Below are positions 25,459 to 35,024 of a stretch of DNA of 64,000 bases, one piece after another. Both the position numbers and the translations under genes were made by a program. Positions within the stretch are counted from its first letter, which is position 1. Each line of letters begins with the position of its first letter. Origin of the DNA: Flavobacteriales bacterium (GTDB taxonomy: Bacteria > Bacteroidota > Bacteroidia > Flavobacteriales_F > PHOS-HE28); contig JADJOG010000022.1 in NCBI GenBank assembly GCA_016713865.1, positions 5,579-69,578 on the forward strand, read 5' to 3'. The notes under the pieces were generated by a model. That model did not search any database. It was given only the letters and a program-made list of their open reading frames with translations, and was not told the DNA's origin.

Positions 25459-26319
25459 ATGACCTCACCCCTGCCCATCCTTCTCTTTGTCTCTTTGCTC
25501 TTGGGCGCATGCACCAAGGGCGATCGTGTGCCAGCCTATCTCGAGATCCCTTCGATGTCGGTCGAGGGAGCCAGCGAACAAGGATTGGCCACCAGCCGCA
25601 TCACGGATGCGTGGGTCACTGTGGATGACCGCTTGGTGGGATCCTGGGAACTTCCTGCACGCATCCCGATTCTCGCTGAAGGCCAGCGCCGGATTGGAAT
25701 CGTGCCCGCGATAAAGCGTAACGGCGCATTCGACGACCGACTGCAATATCCATTCTACACCACCTGGACACAGACCTTGGCGCTGGACCGGGAAGCAACC
25801 GTGAGCGTGGCACCGATTGTTCGTTACCAGGAAAACATCAACTTCTGGATCGAGGGGTTCGATGACACCTCGGTGAAACTGAGTACCACCAGCTCGAGCG
25901 ACACGACGCTAATCCGATACCTGCCTGCTGAGCGTCCGGACCTGCCCTATCTGGAAGGGACCCCATGCGGAGGCTTCGTGCTCGACTCCTCTAACCCTTA
26001 CATCCGTCTTTATTCCGACGAGAATCTCGGAGGCGCGACAGGTCCTGTATTCCTGGAGATCGACTATCGCAACAACTTGTCCTTCGTTGTTGGCGTGATC
26101 TACACGCAGAACAATGTGGAGAACGCCTTGCCACTTGTGGTCATGGTTCCAACCCGGCGCAGCAATGGCACCATGCCATGGAATAAGGCATACATCGATC
26201 TGAGTGCACTCTTCAACAGCAGTGTCGGCAACCGCGATTTCTACTTAGAGGCCCAATTACCGAGTGACATCGCAAGTGCTGAGGTCTATTTCGATAACAT
26301 CAAGCTCGTGCGCTACTGA
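25459..26319 (+). CDS. Hypothetical lipoprotein
   Basis: A 286-residue protein with lipoprotein signal FVSLLLGACTKGD (Cys near residue 17). The mature part is beta-rich; the region from about residue 120 (INFWIEGFDDTSVKLST) to the end (AEVYFDNIKLVRY) resembles a carbohydrate-binding-like sandwich. I cannot name a family. An upstream in-frame ATG at 25405 overlaps the oxidoreductase stop, but the signal peptide favours 25459. The next gene starts 2 bases after its stop. Confidence 0.72.
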   Translation: MTSPLPILLFVSLLLGACTKGDRVPAYLEIPSMSVEGASEQGLATSRITDAWVTVDDRLVGSWELPARIPILAEGQRRIGIVPAIKRNGAFDDRLQYPFYTTWTQTLALDREATVSVAPIVRYQENINFWIEGFDDTSVKLSTTSSSDTTLIRYLPAERPDLPYLEGTPCGGFVLDSSNPYIRLYSDENLGGATGPVFLEIDYRNNLSFVVGVIYTQNNVENALPLVVMVPTRRSNGTMPWNKAYIDLSALFNSSVGNRDFYLEAQLPSDIASAEVYFDNIKLVRY

Positions 26320-26321
26320 TC

Positions 26322-27737
26322 ATGAACAGCAAGCGAGCGCTGGTGGCCCAATACGTAATTGCCGATGTAGCAGGCGCTGCGTTGGCCTGGACGCTCTTCT
26401 TCGCCTACCGCAAGCTCTATCTCGAACCCATCAAGATTGGCTCGCCCGTGCCGTTGGAGTGGGACGCCAACTACCTGAGGGGCCTTGCCCTGGTTCCATT
26501 GTTCTGGTTCGGGCTTTACACGATCGTTGGAGGCTATCGGGATGTGCAACGGCGCTACAGGACCAAGGAGCTCGGGCAAACATTGCTGGTTACCACGATC
26601 GGTGTGCTGGTGATCTTCTTCGTGCTGCTGCTTGATGACCAGGTGCCCAGCGCCCGCTACCATGTGCGCTCATTCATCGCGCTATTCCTGCTGCACTTCG
26701 GCATCACATTCCCGCTCCGCTTCATGATCACCAGCGCCACGGTGCGTAAGGTGCATAAGCGCATCATCGGCTTCAACACCGTGCTGGTGGGCGGAAATGA
26801 GCGGGCCCTGGCCACACATCAGGAGATCGAGAGCATGCGGAAATCGCCTGGCAACCGCTTCATCGGATTCGTGAATGTGAATGGTGGTGATCAGCAGCTC
26901 GCTGGCCTGTTGCCCCGGTTAGGCAAATGGCACGAGCTGCGGCAAGTAATCGCCCAGCACGACGTAGAGGAAGTGATCCTCGCCGTGGACTCAACCGAGC
27001 ATGAGCATATGAGCCGGATAATGAATGAGCTCGAAGGCACCGGCGCGCGCATTAAGGTGATTCCGGACATGTATGATATCCTCTCGGGCTCCGTGAAGAT
27101 GACCAGCATCTTCGGTACACCGCTGATCGAGGTGAATCCGGAGATCATGCCCGCGTGGCAGTTCTCCCTGAAGAGGGTATTCGACATCATCGCGAGCTCG
27201 ATCGCGCTCCTCTTGCTTTCCCCAATGCTGCTGGTAATCGCGATGGGTGTGCGGTGGAGCAGCCCCGGCCCAATACTGTTCCGCCAAGAGCGGATCGGCA
27301 AGCATGGCAAGCCCTTTCGGATACTGAAGTTCCGCAGCATGGTGAGCGATGCCGAGCGGGACGGCCCGCAACTGAGCAGCACCACAGATCCTCGCATCAC
27401 ACCGATTGGCCGCTGGCTCCGCCGCACACGGATGGATGAGCTGCCGCAGTTCTGGAATGTCCTCAAGGGCGAAATGAGCCTGGTTGGGCCGCGACCGGAA
27501 CGGCAGCACTTCATCAATGCCATCATGGAGGTCGCTCCGCACTATCGCCATCTGCACAAGGTTCGCCCTGGGATCACCAGCTGGGGACAGGTGAAATTCG
27601 GCTATGCGGAGAATGTGCAGCAGATGGTACGCCGCCTGAAGTACGATATCCTGTACATCGAGAACATGAGCCTGGCGGTTGACCTCAAGATCCTCGCCTA
27701 TACGGTGCTCATCGTTCTGAAGGGCGATGGCAAGTAA
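26322..27737 (+). CDS. Polyprenyl-phosphate sugar-1-phosphate transferase (WbaP/EpsE-type)
   Basis: A 471-residue membrane enzyme that starts a surface-polysaccharide repeat by putting a sugar-1-phosphate on undecaprenyl phosphate. Several N-terminal transmembrane segments (about residues 8-115) are followed by a Rossmann-like CoA-binding-type region (about 145-275), then the catalytic bacterial sugar transferase domain: a membrane segment (IIASSIALLLLSPMLLVIAM), GPILFRQERIGKHGKPF, LKFRSMVSDAE, RRTRMDELPQFWNVLKG and LVGPRPE. The exact sugar cannot be told from sequence. It appears cotranscribed with the lipoprotein upstream. Confidence 0.92.
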   Translation: MNSKRALVAQYVIADVAGAALAWTLFFAYRKLYLEPIKIGSPVPLEWDANYLRGLALVPLFWFGLYTIVGGYRDVQRRYRTKELGQTLLVTTIGVLVIFFVLLLDDQVPSARYHVRSFIALFLLHFGITFPLRFMITSATVRKVHKRIIGFNTVLVGGNERALATHQEIESMRKSPGNRFIGFVNVNGGDQQLAGLLPRLGKWHELRQVIAQHDVEEVILAVDSTEHEHMSRIMNELEGTGARIKVIPDMYDILSGSVKMTSIFGTPLIEVNPEIMPAWQFSLKRVFDIIASSIALLLLSPMLLVIAMGVRWSSPGPILFRQERIGKHGKPFRILKFRSMVSDAERDGPQLSSTTDPRITPIGRWLRRTRMDELPQFWNVLKGEMSLVGPRPERQHFINAIMEVAPHYRHLHKVRPGITSWGQVKFGYAENVQQMVRRLKYDILYIENMSLAVDLKILAYTVLIVLKGDGK

Positions 27738-27799
27738 AGCAGGCGCCGCGCCACGATCCGCACTTTCAGTGCTGTTAGTCCATCGATCAGCATGGCGCC

Positions 27800-27807
27800 T
27801 ACATTCG
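27800..27807 (+). promoter_or_regulatory. TAnnTTCG promoter box for the 3-hydroxyacyl-CoA dehydrogenase gene
   Basis: TACATTCG, 20 bases before the ATG at 27828. Confidence 0.4.
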
Positions 27808-27827
27808 CCGTCCATCAATCTTGAACC

Positions 27828-28712
27828 ATGAAGATCTCCGTAATCGGTGCAGGCCAAATGGGCAATGGCATCGCACACGTTTTCGCGCAGAGCGGGCACA
27901 GCGTCACTTTGATCGACATCGGGCAGGCCAGCCTCGATAAGGCCCTGGCGACCATCGGCAAGAACATGGATCGACAAGTTGCCAAAGGCATCTTGACCGA
28001 AGACCAGAAACAAGTCGCGCTTGCAGCGATCAGCACCAGCACTGAACTGGCAGCAGGCGTGAAGAATGCGGAACTCGTTGTCGAGGCCGCCACGGAGAAC
28101 ATCGACCTGAAGCTCCGCATCTTCAAGGACATCGATGCCAATGCACCGGCGAACTGCATCCTGGCCACCAATACGAGCAGCATCAGCATCACACGCATCG
28201 CCGCTGCTACGAAGCGCCCAGGCCAAGTGATCGGCATGCACTTCATGAATCCGGTGCCGGTGATGAAGCTCGTGGAGGTGATCCGCGGATACGACACGAC
28301 CGATGCCGTGACGCGCACGGTTGTTGACCTCAGCACCGCCATTGGCAAGGTGCCTGTTACCGTGAACGACTACGCGGGCTTCGTAGCCAACCGGATCCCT
28401 ATGCCCATGATCAACGAGGCGATCCAAACACTCTGGCAGGGCGTAGGCGGCGTGGCGGAGATCGATACGATCATGAAACTGGGCATGGCACATCCGATGG
28501 GACCGCTTCAATTGGCCGACTTCATCGGCCTCGATACCTGCATGGCCATCCTGCGCGTATTGCACGAGGGATTGGGTGATCCGAAATACACTCCGTGCCC
28601 ATTGCTCGTGCAGATGGTGACCGCTGGTAAACTGGGCGTTAAGACCGGCGAAGGCTTCTACCTGTACACCGCTGGCAGCAAGGAAACGGTGGTGGCACCA
28701 GCATTCCGTTAA
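27828..28712 (+). CDS. 3-hydroxyacyl-CoA (3-hydroxybutyryl-CoA) dehydrogenase
   Basis: Oxidises or forms 3-hydroxyacyl-CoA with NAD(P). The 294 residues are the single-domain length of 3-hydroxybutyryl-CoA dehydrogenases. The N-terminal Rossmann fold has SVIGAGQMGNGIAHVFA; the active site has NTSSISITRIA, GMHFMNPVPVMKLVEVI (catalytic His) and the C-terminal domain has DYAGFVANRIPMPMINEA and HPMGPLQLADFIGLD. It stands alone, so either fatty-acid oxidation or butanoate metabolism is possible. Confidence 0.93.
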   Translation: MKISVIGAGQMGNGIAHVFAQSGHSVTLIDIGQASLDKALATIGKNMDRQVAKGILTEDQKQVALAAISTSTELAAGVKNAELVVEAATENIDLKLRIFKDIDANAPANCILATNTSSISITRIAAATKRPGQVIGMHFMNPVPVMKLVEVIRGYDTTDAVTRTVVDLSTAIGKVPVTVNDYAGFVANRIPMPMINEAIQTLWQGVGGVAEIDTIMKLGMAHPMGPLQLADFIGLDTCMAILRVLHEGLGDPKYTPCPLLVQMVTAGKLGVKTGEGFYLYTAGSKETVVAPAFR

Positions 28713-28804
28713 GGCCTCATCGGACTGATGGCCTCACGAGCCGCACGCTAATCGCATCGCAGCCGAACGCGCAACCGAACGGCATTCGCGCCGTCATTCC
28801 GCAG

Positions 28805-30390
28805 ATGCAGGACCAACTGCCAGGCCTGACCAGAACGCGTATGAGCGGCGGGACTGCTGCATGGAATGGATTGCTCTTAGTCCTGGTTCTCCTCGGACCT
28901 ATCCGCTGGGCATTGGACCTTGACAGGTATGAGCTCTGGCACGATGAGACCTATTCGCTAGCCGCTGCCGCGGGCCTGGGCCTCGAGCAACAGGACTTCA
29001 CTGGCCCCTTCAAACATGCCGATCTGCTGGAGAAGTCGACCTTTCGCAATGCGGTCTCGGCATGCTTGCGCAATGATGGCGGCAACGGAATACTGCATGT
29101 GATCCTCTTACGGCAGTGGATCCAGATTGCTCCGCGCACAGTCTTCGGCATTCGGCTCAGTTCTTTCATCGCAGCGTGCATAACGCTGCTCGTGATCGGG
29201 CTGTTCGTGATCGACATCTTCGGCGATATGCGGGCTGCGCTCCTCACGACCGCGCTCATCGCGCACAATCCGCTCATGACCGCTGCGGCCGTGGAGGTCA
29301 GGTCCTATCCTCTCGCGATACTCTTCCAGCTCGGCAGCTGCTTGGTTGATGCTTCGGTTGATGCTCGGCAAACGATTCCTGTCGGATACGCTCACTCTTC
29401 GCCTTGCTCGCATCATGCGCGCTGCTCTCGCATTATTCGACTGTTTATCTCTTCGCGGGCTTAGGGTTATTCGCGCTGTTGCGTGTCCGTGAGCGACAGG
29501 CACTAAGAAGCCTGATCTTGTCCGGCACACTAATAGCACTGGTCATCGGCGCCTGGATCACTGTCGCTGGTCATGCAGGTTTGCCAGTACTGCAGAAACG
29601 GAACTCCGAGTTCCATGCACAAGTGGTGGAGAACCCGGAGATCAATACATACTTTCAAGCAACAGGAGCCCGGTCGCTTACTGAAGGCATAGGGGTCCAT
29701 CTGCTCTGGTCGTCTGGCAACGGCCTTCAATACGCAGGCTTCAAACTGCGATGGCTCCTGCTCACGCTCGTGGTTCCTGCAGGACTTGTTCTACTGTTGC
29801 TGCGAGGAAAACCCGAAGGCACCGATCGATTGGCCCGATGGTCTCTCCTCGCCTTGGCCATCAGCGCAATGGTGTATGCTGCTGCTTTGGCCGTTATCAG
29901 CGGACACACGGTTTCATTCCAGCACAGATATGCCCTGTTCTCGATGCCGTTCTTATGCGTTGCCATGGCCTTGGGCATGCGCTCGCCCGGTTTCGCCGGC
30001 ATGCTCCTGGGAAGTTTGTCATTCATAGTGGTCGGGGCCACTCAGCTGCACCTAGTGCGATCCGACGATGATTCGGCTGTCGGTCCGGATCAGTACGCAA
30101 GCCGCGCCATTTCAGCCGTTGAAGCCTACCGCGCTTCCCCGCAATGCGAACCCTTCTTGCGTTTCAGGACCTGGAATGCTGCAGTGCTGTTCAACCTGAT
30201 CAACTGGCCATCTCAGCTCGACAGGGCCGTTCAGCTCGTAGACAAACAGGAGCAGGATTTCCTCGTTGTAGCGATGAAGACGCATTGCCCGCAGCAGACG
30301 CTTCGCATTTGGGCACGCGACGGGCGCCATCTTCGCTCGGAGCCGCGCGATCCTGAAGATGCACCCACCGAATCGTTAGCCAGGCCGTGA
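28805..30390 (+). CDS. GT39-like membrane glycosyltransferase, copy 1, frameshifted
   Basis: A polytopic membrane protein of about 525 residues resembling GT-C (PMT/ArnT-like) glycosyltransferases, which move sugars from polyprenyl phosphate carriers outside the membrane. ELWHDETYSLAAA gives the first-loop Asp-Glu typical of the fold. Frame one runs to about 29335; WLMLRLMLGKRFLSDTLTL is read in a second frame; the remainder (LASCALLSHYSTVYLFAG to the end) is in a third. So there are probably two single-base indels between 29335 and 29405. The copy at 30436 is a paralogue that shows what the intact join should look like. Confidence 0.78.
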
Positions 30391-30435
30391 CGCGCCATAA
30401 TCCAATAGCGTTTCGATACCATCCATCGAGCCACC

Positions 30436-31931
30436 TTGCCTGAGCACATGAGATTGCCGGTTGCGACGCTTGCCCTTGTGCTGCTCTTCGGTGGCCTCCT
30501 GCGCTTTCATGCAATCGACCGCTTCGGAACCGGCTTCGATGAGCTCTTCTCTGTGCTCGAAGCGAATGGTCTTCATCCGGGATTGGCTGCTGAGCAAGAG
30601 CCATTCATGCTAGCCGACCTCCGCGAGCACGACAATTTCCAGGGCGCGGCGAATGCATGCATCGCAACCGATGGTGGGAATGGGATCATGTACATCCTCG
30701 CCCTGCATGCGTGGACCGATGTCTTCGGGAATAGCAACATGGCGATACGCTTGTTCTCTTTCTGTTGCGGAATCATGGTGGTCGTCCTCGTTTTCCGATT
30801 GGCCCGTGAACTAAGCGGCGATGGCGTGCAAGCCTGCTTAGCCGCTGGCTTGGCCGCTTTGGCCCCGATACTCGTGGACTATTCGCAGGAGAGCCGATCG
30901 TACATGTTGGCAACAGCGATCACGCTACAGGCCACGCGGCAATTCATCAAGCTCGTGCGCAGCGAGCACGGGAGCCGGAAGCAAGGACCACTCTATGGCT
31001 TCATTTCGGGCTTGGCACTCCTGTGCCACTACCATGCTGCTTACATCCTTGCGGGACATGCTTTGTTCGCGCTTTTCCGCATACCGTTCAAACGGCACGC
31101 GTTATGGTCCCTTCCCGCGGCTTCCGTTGCGATTGCCATACTAGGATGCTGGCTGGTAGCTGGCGGATGGCTTGGTATGATGAGCATGGCCCGTCACCAT
31201 GCCAGATACGCAGCCGGTATCACTTCGCGAATCCGGATTACGAAATGTTCTATCGCGCCGCTACCTCAAAGCACTTGTTGCAGGATGCGACCCTGCAGCT
31301 GCTCTGGCTGGGCGGCAGCAGCCTCACGGCTCTGGGGCCTTCCCTTCGCGTTATGGCTGCGCTCTTACTAATTCCATTCAGTGTCATGATCGGTTCACGG
31401 TGGAGCCGCGGAAATGACGAGTACGGTACCGCGCTTCTGATCGTGCTTTCCATGGCCGGCCCAGCATACTGCCTGCTCACCTCCGCCATCGCCACCCACA
31501 CATTCGGCATGCGATACTACTATGCCATCCTCTCCGCGCCCTACGTGGCCATTCTATTGTCGCGCGGTGCGCTGGGATGGCTGGGGCCTCGAAGGCCCGG
31601 GCTTCGTTCCCTTGGATGGATGCTGCTGACGATGCAAACAGCCATGATGGCGGCCTCCGTTGCCTCCTTTTACACGTTCGGCTACCATGGCAATCGCTCA
31701 CCCGAGGTCATCGCTCCGTTCGCACGCACCGTGAATCATCTTCGGAAAGCCGCTCCAGACGCGCGGATACTCATCATTCACGGCAGCGCGAGAGATGCGA
31801 TGAGCCTCAACCTTCACCTGTCCGATGCGAACGCATCAGTACCGCAGGTGATCGAGACGCTATCGCCGTACCGCCATGCTGTTGTCGCCAGCATGGGAGG
31901 AATCCCGCGCATCATCATGCGATTGCAATAG
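30436..31931 (+). CDS. GT39-like membrane glycosyltransferase, copy 2, frameshifted
   Basis: A paralogue of the preceding gene: FGTGFDELFSVLEANG has the Asp-Glu motif, and both share the pattern ACIATDGGNGIMYIL versus ACLRNDGGNGILHVI. Many hydrophobic segments follow (GLAALAPILVDYSQESRSYML, ALLCHYHAAYILAGHALF). The frame changes near 31208-31216: after HHARYA the family continues in another frame as SRYHFANPDYEMFYRAA to the stop at 31931. One base explains it. Tandem duplication beside glycan genes suggests two related sugar transfers. Confidence 0.78.
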
Positions 31932-32055
31932 GAATCATCGTGATTGCTTCGTGGATGCCGACCGCTTGAAACCAATTCCCAGAAGCGCGTGCTGAACCCA
32001 ACGCCACATCAGCTCCACATACATTCGCAGCCCTTGTTGCGCCAATAAGCCATTC

Positions 32056-33027
32056 ATGCCCACAACCATCATCACCGGTGCCGCCGGTTTCGTAGGATCC
32101 AACCTTTCGCAGCGCTTGCTCAAGGAGGGCCATCGCGTGATCGGCATCGATAACCTGAGTTACGGCAGCCGGGAGAATCTCGCCGCCATCATCGAGCACC
32201 CCGGCTTCCGCTTCATCGAAGGGGACATCTGCGATGCTGGCATCCTCGCCGGCCTGGAGGGTGAGACCATCGTTCATCTAGCGAGCCAGAAGATACCACG
32301 TTACTCCAATAGCTACCGCACGATCGAGGAGAACAACGTGATGAGTTCGATCGTGATCCAACGCGCTTTGGATCTCGGGGCGCGGCTCGTGTTCGCCTCC
32401 ACCTCCGATGTTTATGGCAAGAACCCGAGCATCCCATTCAGCGAAGAGAGCAACCTCGTTCTGGGACCTTCGAAGGTGAAGCGCTGGGCATATGCCGCGA
32501 GCAAGATCCACAGCGAGCACAAGATCATCGCCACGGGTGAGGAGAAGGGGCTGCGGTACACGATCATGCGTCTTTTCGGATCGTATGGCCCCAACCAGAA
32601 CCTCACATGGTGGGGCGGCCCGCAATCGGTCTTCATCGGAAAGGCATTCACCAATGAGGCGATCGAACTCCACGGCGACGGTCAGCAGACGCGCACATTC
32701 ACTTTCGTCGAGGACACCGTCGATGGCTTTTTCCGCGCCATCAGCATGCCCGAAGCGGAAGGCGAGATACTGAATGTGGCCAGCGATCCGGCAACCGAAA
32801 CCACCATCGAAGGCCTTGCTAGACTGATCTGGGAGTTGATTCGGCCCGGCGAGGAACCGAAGCTCAATTTCATCCCGTATGCCACCTTCGGTGGAGGTTA
32901 GGAGGATGTCATGCGCCGCGTGCCGGACATCGGCAAGATCAGCAAGTTGCTGGGCTTCAAGCCACGCTACGGATTGGAAGAGGGCTTACGCGTCACCATC
33001 GATTGGCAGCGCGGCAGAAAAGCCTGA
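32056..33027 (+). CDS. NAD-dependent epimerase/dehydratase with an internal TAG
   Basis: An extended short-chain dehydrogenase acting on a nucleotide sugar, 323 codons. It has the Rossmann motif TGAAGFVGSNLSQRLL, ASTSDVYGKNP (catalytic Ser/Thr region), YAASKIHSEH (Tyr and Lys pair) and LFGSYGPNQNLTWWGGP. At 32899-32901 an in-frame TAG interrupts FGGG-EDVMRRVPDIGKI, where the family has Tyr (FGGGYEDVMRR); the frame then continues intact to TGA 33025. A single base change of a Tyr codon explains it. It lies directly before the GT2 gene. Confidence 0.85.
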
Positions 33028-33030
33028 GCA

Positions 33031-33786
33031 ATGCGCTACTTCATTGTCCCCACGTACAACGAGGCAGCCAATCTGCCTCATTTGGCCAGGGAGTTGGCGC
33101 CTTTCCTCGCCGACAACCAGGCTTGGCTAGTGCTTTCGGACGATGGCTCTTCGGATGGCACACGCGAGCTCGCCCGATCGCTCTTCCCTATCGAAAGGCT
33201 CACCGTTCTCGGCGACGGCACCAACCGAGGACCCGGACATGCCTTCAACGCCGGCTTCGAGCATGTGCTGGCGCGCGCGAAGGATGAAGACCTGATAGTG
33301 ACCATGGAAGCGGACTGCACATCAGATATCCGTATCCTTCCGGACATGCTCGCCATCGCTGGCCTCGGATACGACCTCGTGCTCGCGTCAGTTTATGCCC
33401 AAGGGGGCGGTTTCGAGCGAACCACATGGTTGCGCAAATTGCTCTCGGCCACGGCGAACTTCATCTACCGCTTCATCTTCGACCTAAAGGTCAGTACGCT
33501 CAGCAGCTTCTATCGCGTCTATCGCGCAGGCTCGCTGCGGGTTGCGCAGAAGCGCTACGGCACCTTGATCACCGAGCATGGCTTCATCTGCATGCTCGAG
33601 CTGCTCATCAAGCTCATCCGCACCGAAGCGCGCGTGATCGAAGTGCCCATGGTGCTGGCGTCGGAGCGGCGAATCGGCCGATCACGCATGAAGCTGATGC
33701 GCACCACGCTCCACTACTTCCGATTCCTGCTCCGCTTCAATTCTCGCCATGGAAGGCGTGCACATCCGAGCAGCCAGCCTCGCTGA
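33031..33786 (+). CDS. Family 2 glycosyltransferase (dolichyl-phosphate mannose synthase-like)
   Basis: A 251-residue cytoplasmic-side glycosyltransferase. The GT-A fold motifs are VPTYNEAANLPHLA, LSDDGSSDGT, VTMEADCTSD (metal-binding region) and a C-terminal YRVYRAGSL and ITEHGFICMLELL. The likely product is a polyprenyl-phosphate sugar, which would be the donor for the GT39-like enzymes just upstream. This link is inference. It overlaps the GNAT gene by 38 bases. Confidence 0.88.
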   Translation: MRYFIVPTYNEAANLPHLARELAPFLADNQAWLVLSDDGSSDGTRELARSLFPIERLTVLGDGTNRGPGHAFNAGFEHVLARAKDEDLIVTMEADCTSDIRILPDMLAIAGLGYDLVLASVYAQGGGFERTTWLRKLLSATANFIYRFIFDLKVSTLSSFYRVYRAGSLRVAQKRYGTLITEHGFICMLELLIKLIRTEARVIEVPMVLASERRIGRSRMKLMRTTLHYFRFLLRFNSRHGRRAHPSSQPR

Positions 33787-34255
33787 TATCGGCATCATCG
33801 CCGGCATTGCGCGAGCAGCATGGCCAGTCGCGTACGCAGCCATCCTTTCCGAGACCCAACTGACCTATATGCTGGAGCTGATGTACAGCGAATCAGCATT
33901 GCGTGAGCAAGTGCTGGTGAAGAACCACCGCTTTATAATCGCCGAAGCCAAGGGCCTCCCCATCGGCTTCGCCGGATTCGAGCATGGCATCAGGGGCAAA
34001 GCTTGCACACGGCTGCACAAGCTCTACATCTTGCCCGGAACAAAAGGCACTGGTCTTGGCCGCATGCTGCTGGATGCCGTGGAATCCGCGGCGCTGAGGG
34101 CAGGCGATGCGTGCATCGAGCTGAATGTGAATCGCTTCAACCCCACCAAAGACTGGTATCTGCGGAGAGGATTCGTGATCGACCGAGACGAAGTGATCGA
34201 CATCGGCCACGGCTACGTGATGGACGACCACGTGATGTTCAAGCATATTGGCTGA
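33749..34255 (+). CDS. GNAT-family N-acetyltransferase
   Basis: A 168-residue acetyltransferase. IRAASLADIGIIAGIARAAW is a typical N-terminus and LYILPGTKGTGLGRMLLDAV carries the acetyl-CoA binding (R/Q)xxGx(G/A)-like motif; LNVNRFNPTKDWYLRRGF is the conserved C-terminal segment. The substrate is unknown. It ends 3 bases from the convergent DUF4294 gene. Confidence 0.87.
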   Translation: MEGVHIRAASLADIGIIAGIARAAWPVAYAAILSETQLTYMLELMYSESALREQVLVKNHRFIIAEAKGLPIGFAGFEHGIRGKACTRLHKLYILPGTKGTGLGRMLLDAVESAALRAGDACIELNVNRFNPTKDWYLRRGFVIDRDEVIDIGHGYVMDDHVMFKHIG

Positions 34256-34258
34256 TGA

Positions 34259-34954
34259 TCACTGCACGCGCGCTTCGCCGTGCCGCAATCCATACTTCTT
34301 GTATAGACGCGCCTTGCGCTTCTCCAACCTCGCCTGTGCCTTCTCGGTACGTGGCGGCACCACGGCCACAGCCAGTTCACCGCGTTCAATGCGCTGCACC
34401 ACCACCTCGATGAGCTGATCATCGCCTACGGGGTCGTAGTGAGATTTCAGGTCATGACCGAATAGGCGCGCCATGCCCTGCCACATGAATGCGGTGAAGC
34501 CGCCGCGCAATTGCTGCACAAGCTGGTACGATGTACGCCCGGTTTCCCGATCGATGAGCTTGATCAATGCCTTGCCTTGGCTCACGGTAAGGTCCTTCAC
34601 CTCTGCTTCGAATTCCGCGCGCAGTTCCGCCTCAGCAAGCTTCAAATAGAGCTCCTGATCGCTCGTCCGATCCATCAAGGACATATCGTGCTCGTATTCA
34701 TGCAAGAGATCGGCGGTGAGTTTCGCATAAGGATAAACCCTTGTCACATTGCGGGTCAGCCGATCATAACGTTCAGATTGACGACGGTCGCGAGCGGTCC
34801 AGCGCGTCTCAATGAATGCCGTCGCCAGATCGATAATGGGTACTGTATCGCCCTCGATGACCACTGCCCTGTGCACGGCTGGCTCTTGCGCCGGAAATTG
34901 ACCGAAGGCCATTACGGCTGAGCCGAAGAGTGCTATCAGAATTGCGAAGCGCAT
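34259..34954 (-). CDS. DUF4294 domain protein
   Basis: A 231-residue exported protein (signal peptide ending VMAFGQ). DUF4294, found in Bacteroidota, is recognised by RNVTRVYPYAKLTADLL, LIKLIDRETGRTSYQLV and GGFTAFMWQGMARLFG. The function is unknown; the conserved acidic and His residues could suggest an enzyme. It is downstream of accC but has its own promoter box. Confidence 0.85.
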   Translation of the reverse strand: MRFAILIALFGSAVMAFGQFPAQEPAVHRAVVIEGDTVPIIDLATAFIETRWTARDRRQSERYDRLTRNVTRVYPYAKLTADLLHEYEHDMSLMDRTSDQELYLKLAEAELRAEFEAEVKDLTVSQGKALIKLIDRETGRTSYQLVQQLRGGFTAFMWQGMARLFGHDLKSHYDPVGDDQLIEVVVQRIERGELAVAVVPPRTEKAQARLEKRKARLYKKYGLRHGEARVQ

Positions 34955-34974
34955 GCGTTCGAAGAACCGTTGAG

Positions 34975-34982
34975 CGAAGCTA
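34975..34982 (-). promoter_or_regulatory. TAnnTTCG promoter box for the DUF4294 gene
   Basis: TAGCTTCG on the minus strand, 20 bases before the ATG at 34954. Confidence 0.4.
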
Positions 34983-35024
34983 CAACGATGCCAAAGGCGG
35001 ATTATTCCGGCCCGTTATACCGAA

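Noticed and set aside
26991..28565. Minus-strand open frame of 524 codons opposite the sugar transferase and hydroxyacyl-CoA dehydrogenase
   Set aside because: Antisense shadow; composition is unlike a protein and both sense genes are well supported.
31932..32055. Possible minus-strand remnant with LMWRWVQHALLGIGF
   Set aside because: Too short, no family recognised, and it runs into the epimerase gene in a shadow frame.
32899..32901. Amber recoding (pyrrolysine or suppressor) in the epimerase
   Set aside because: TAG is used as a normal stop elsewhere in the window, and the family has Tyr at this site, so a point change or error is simpler.
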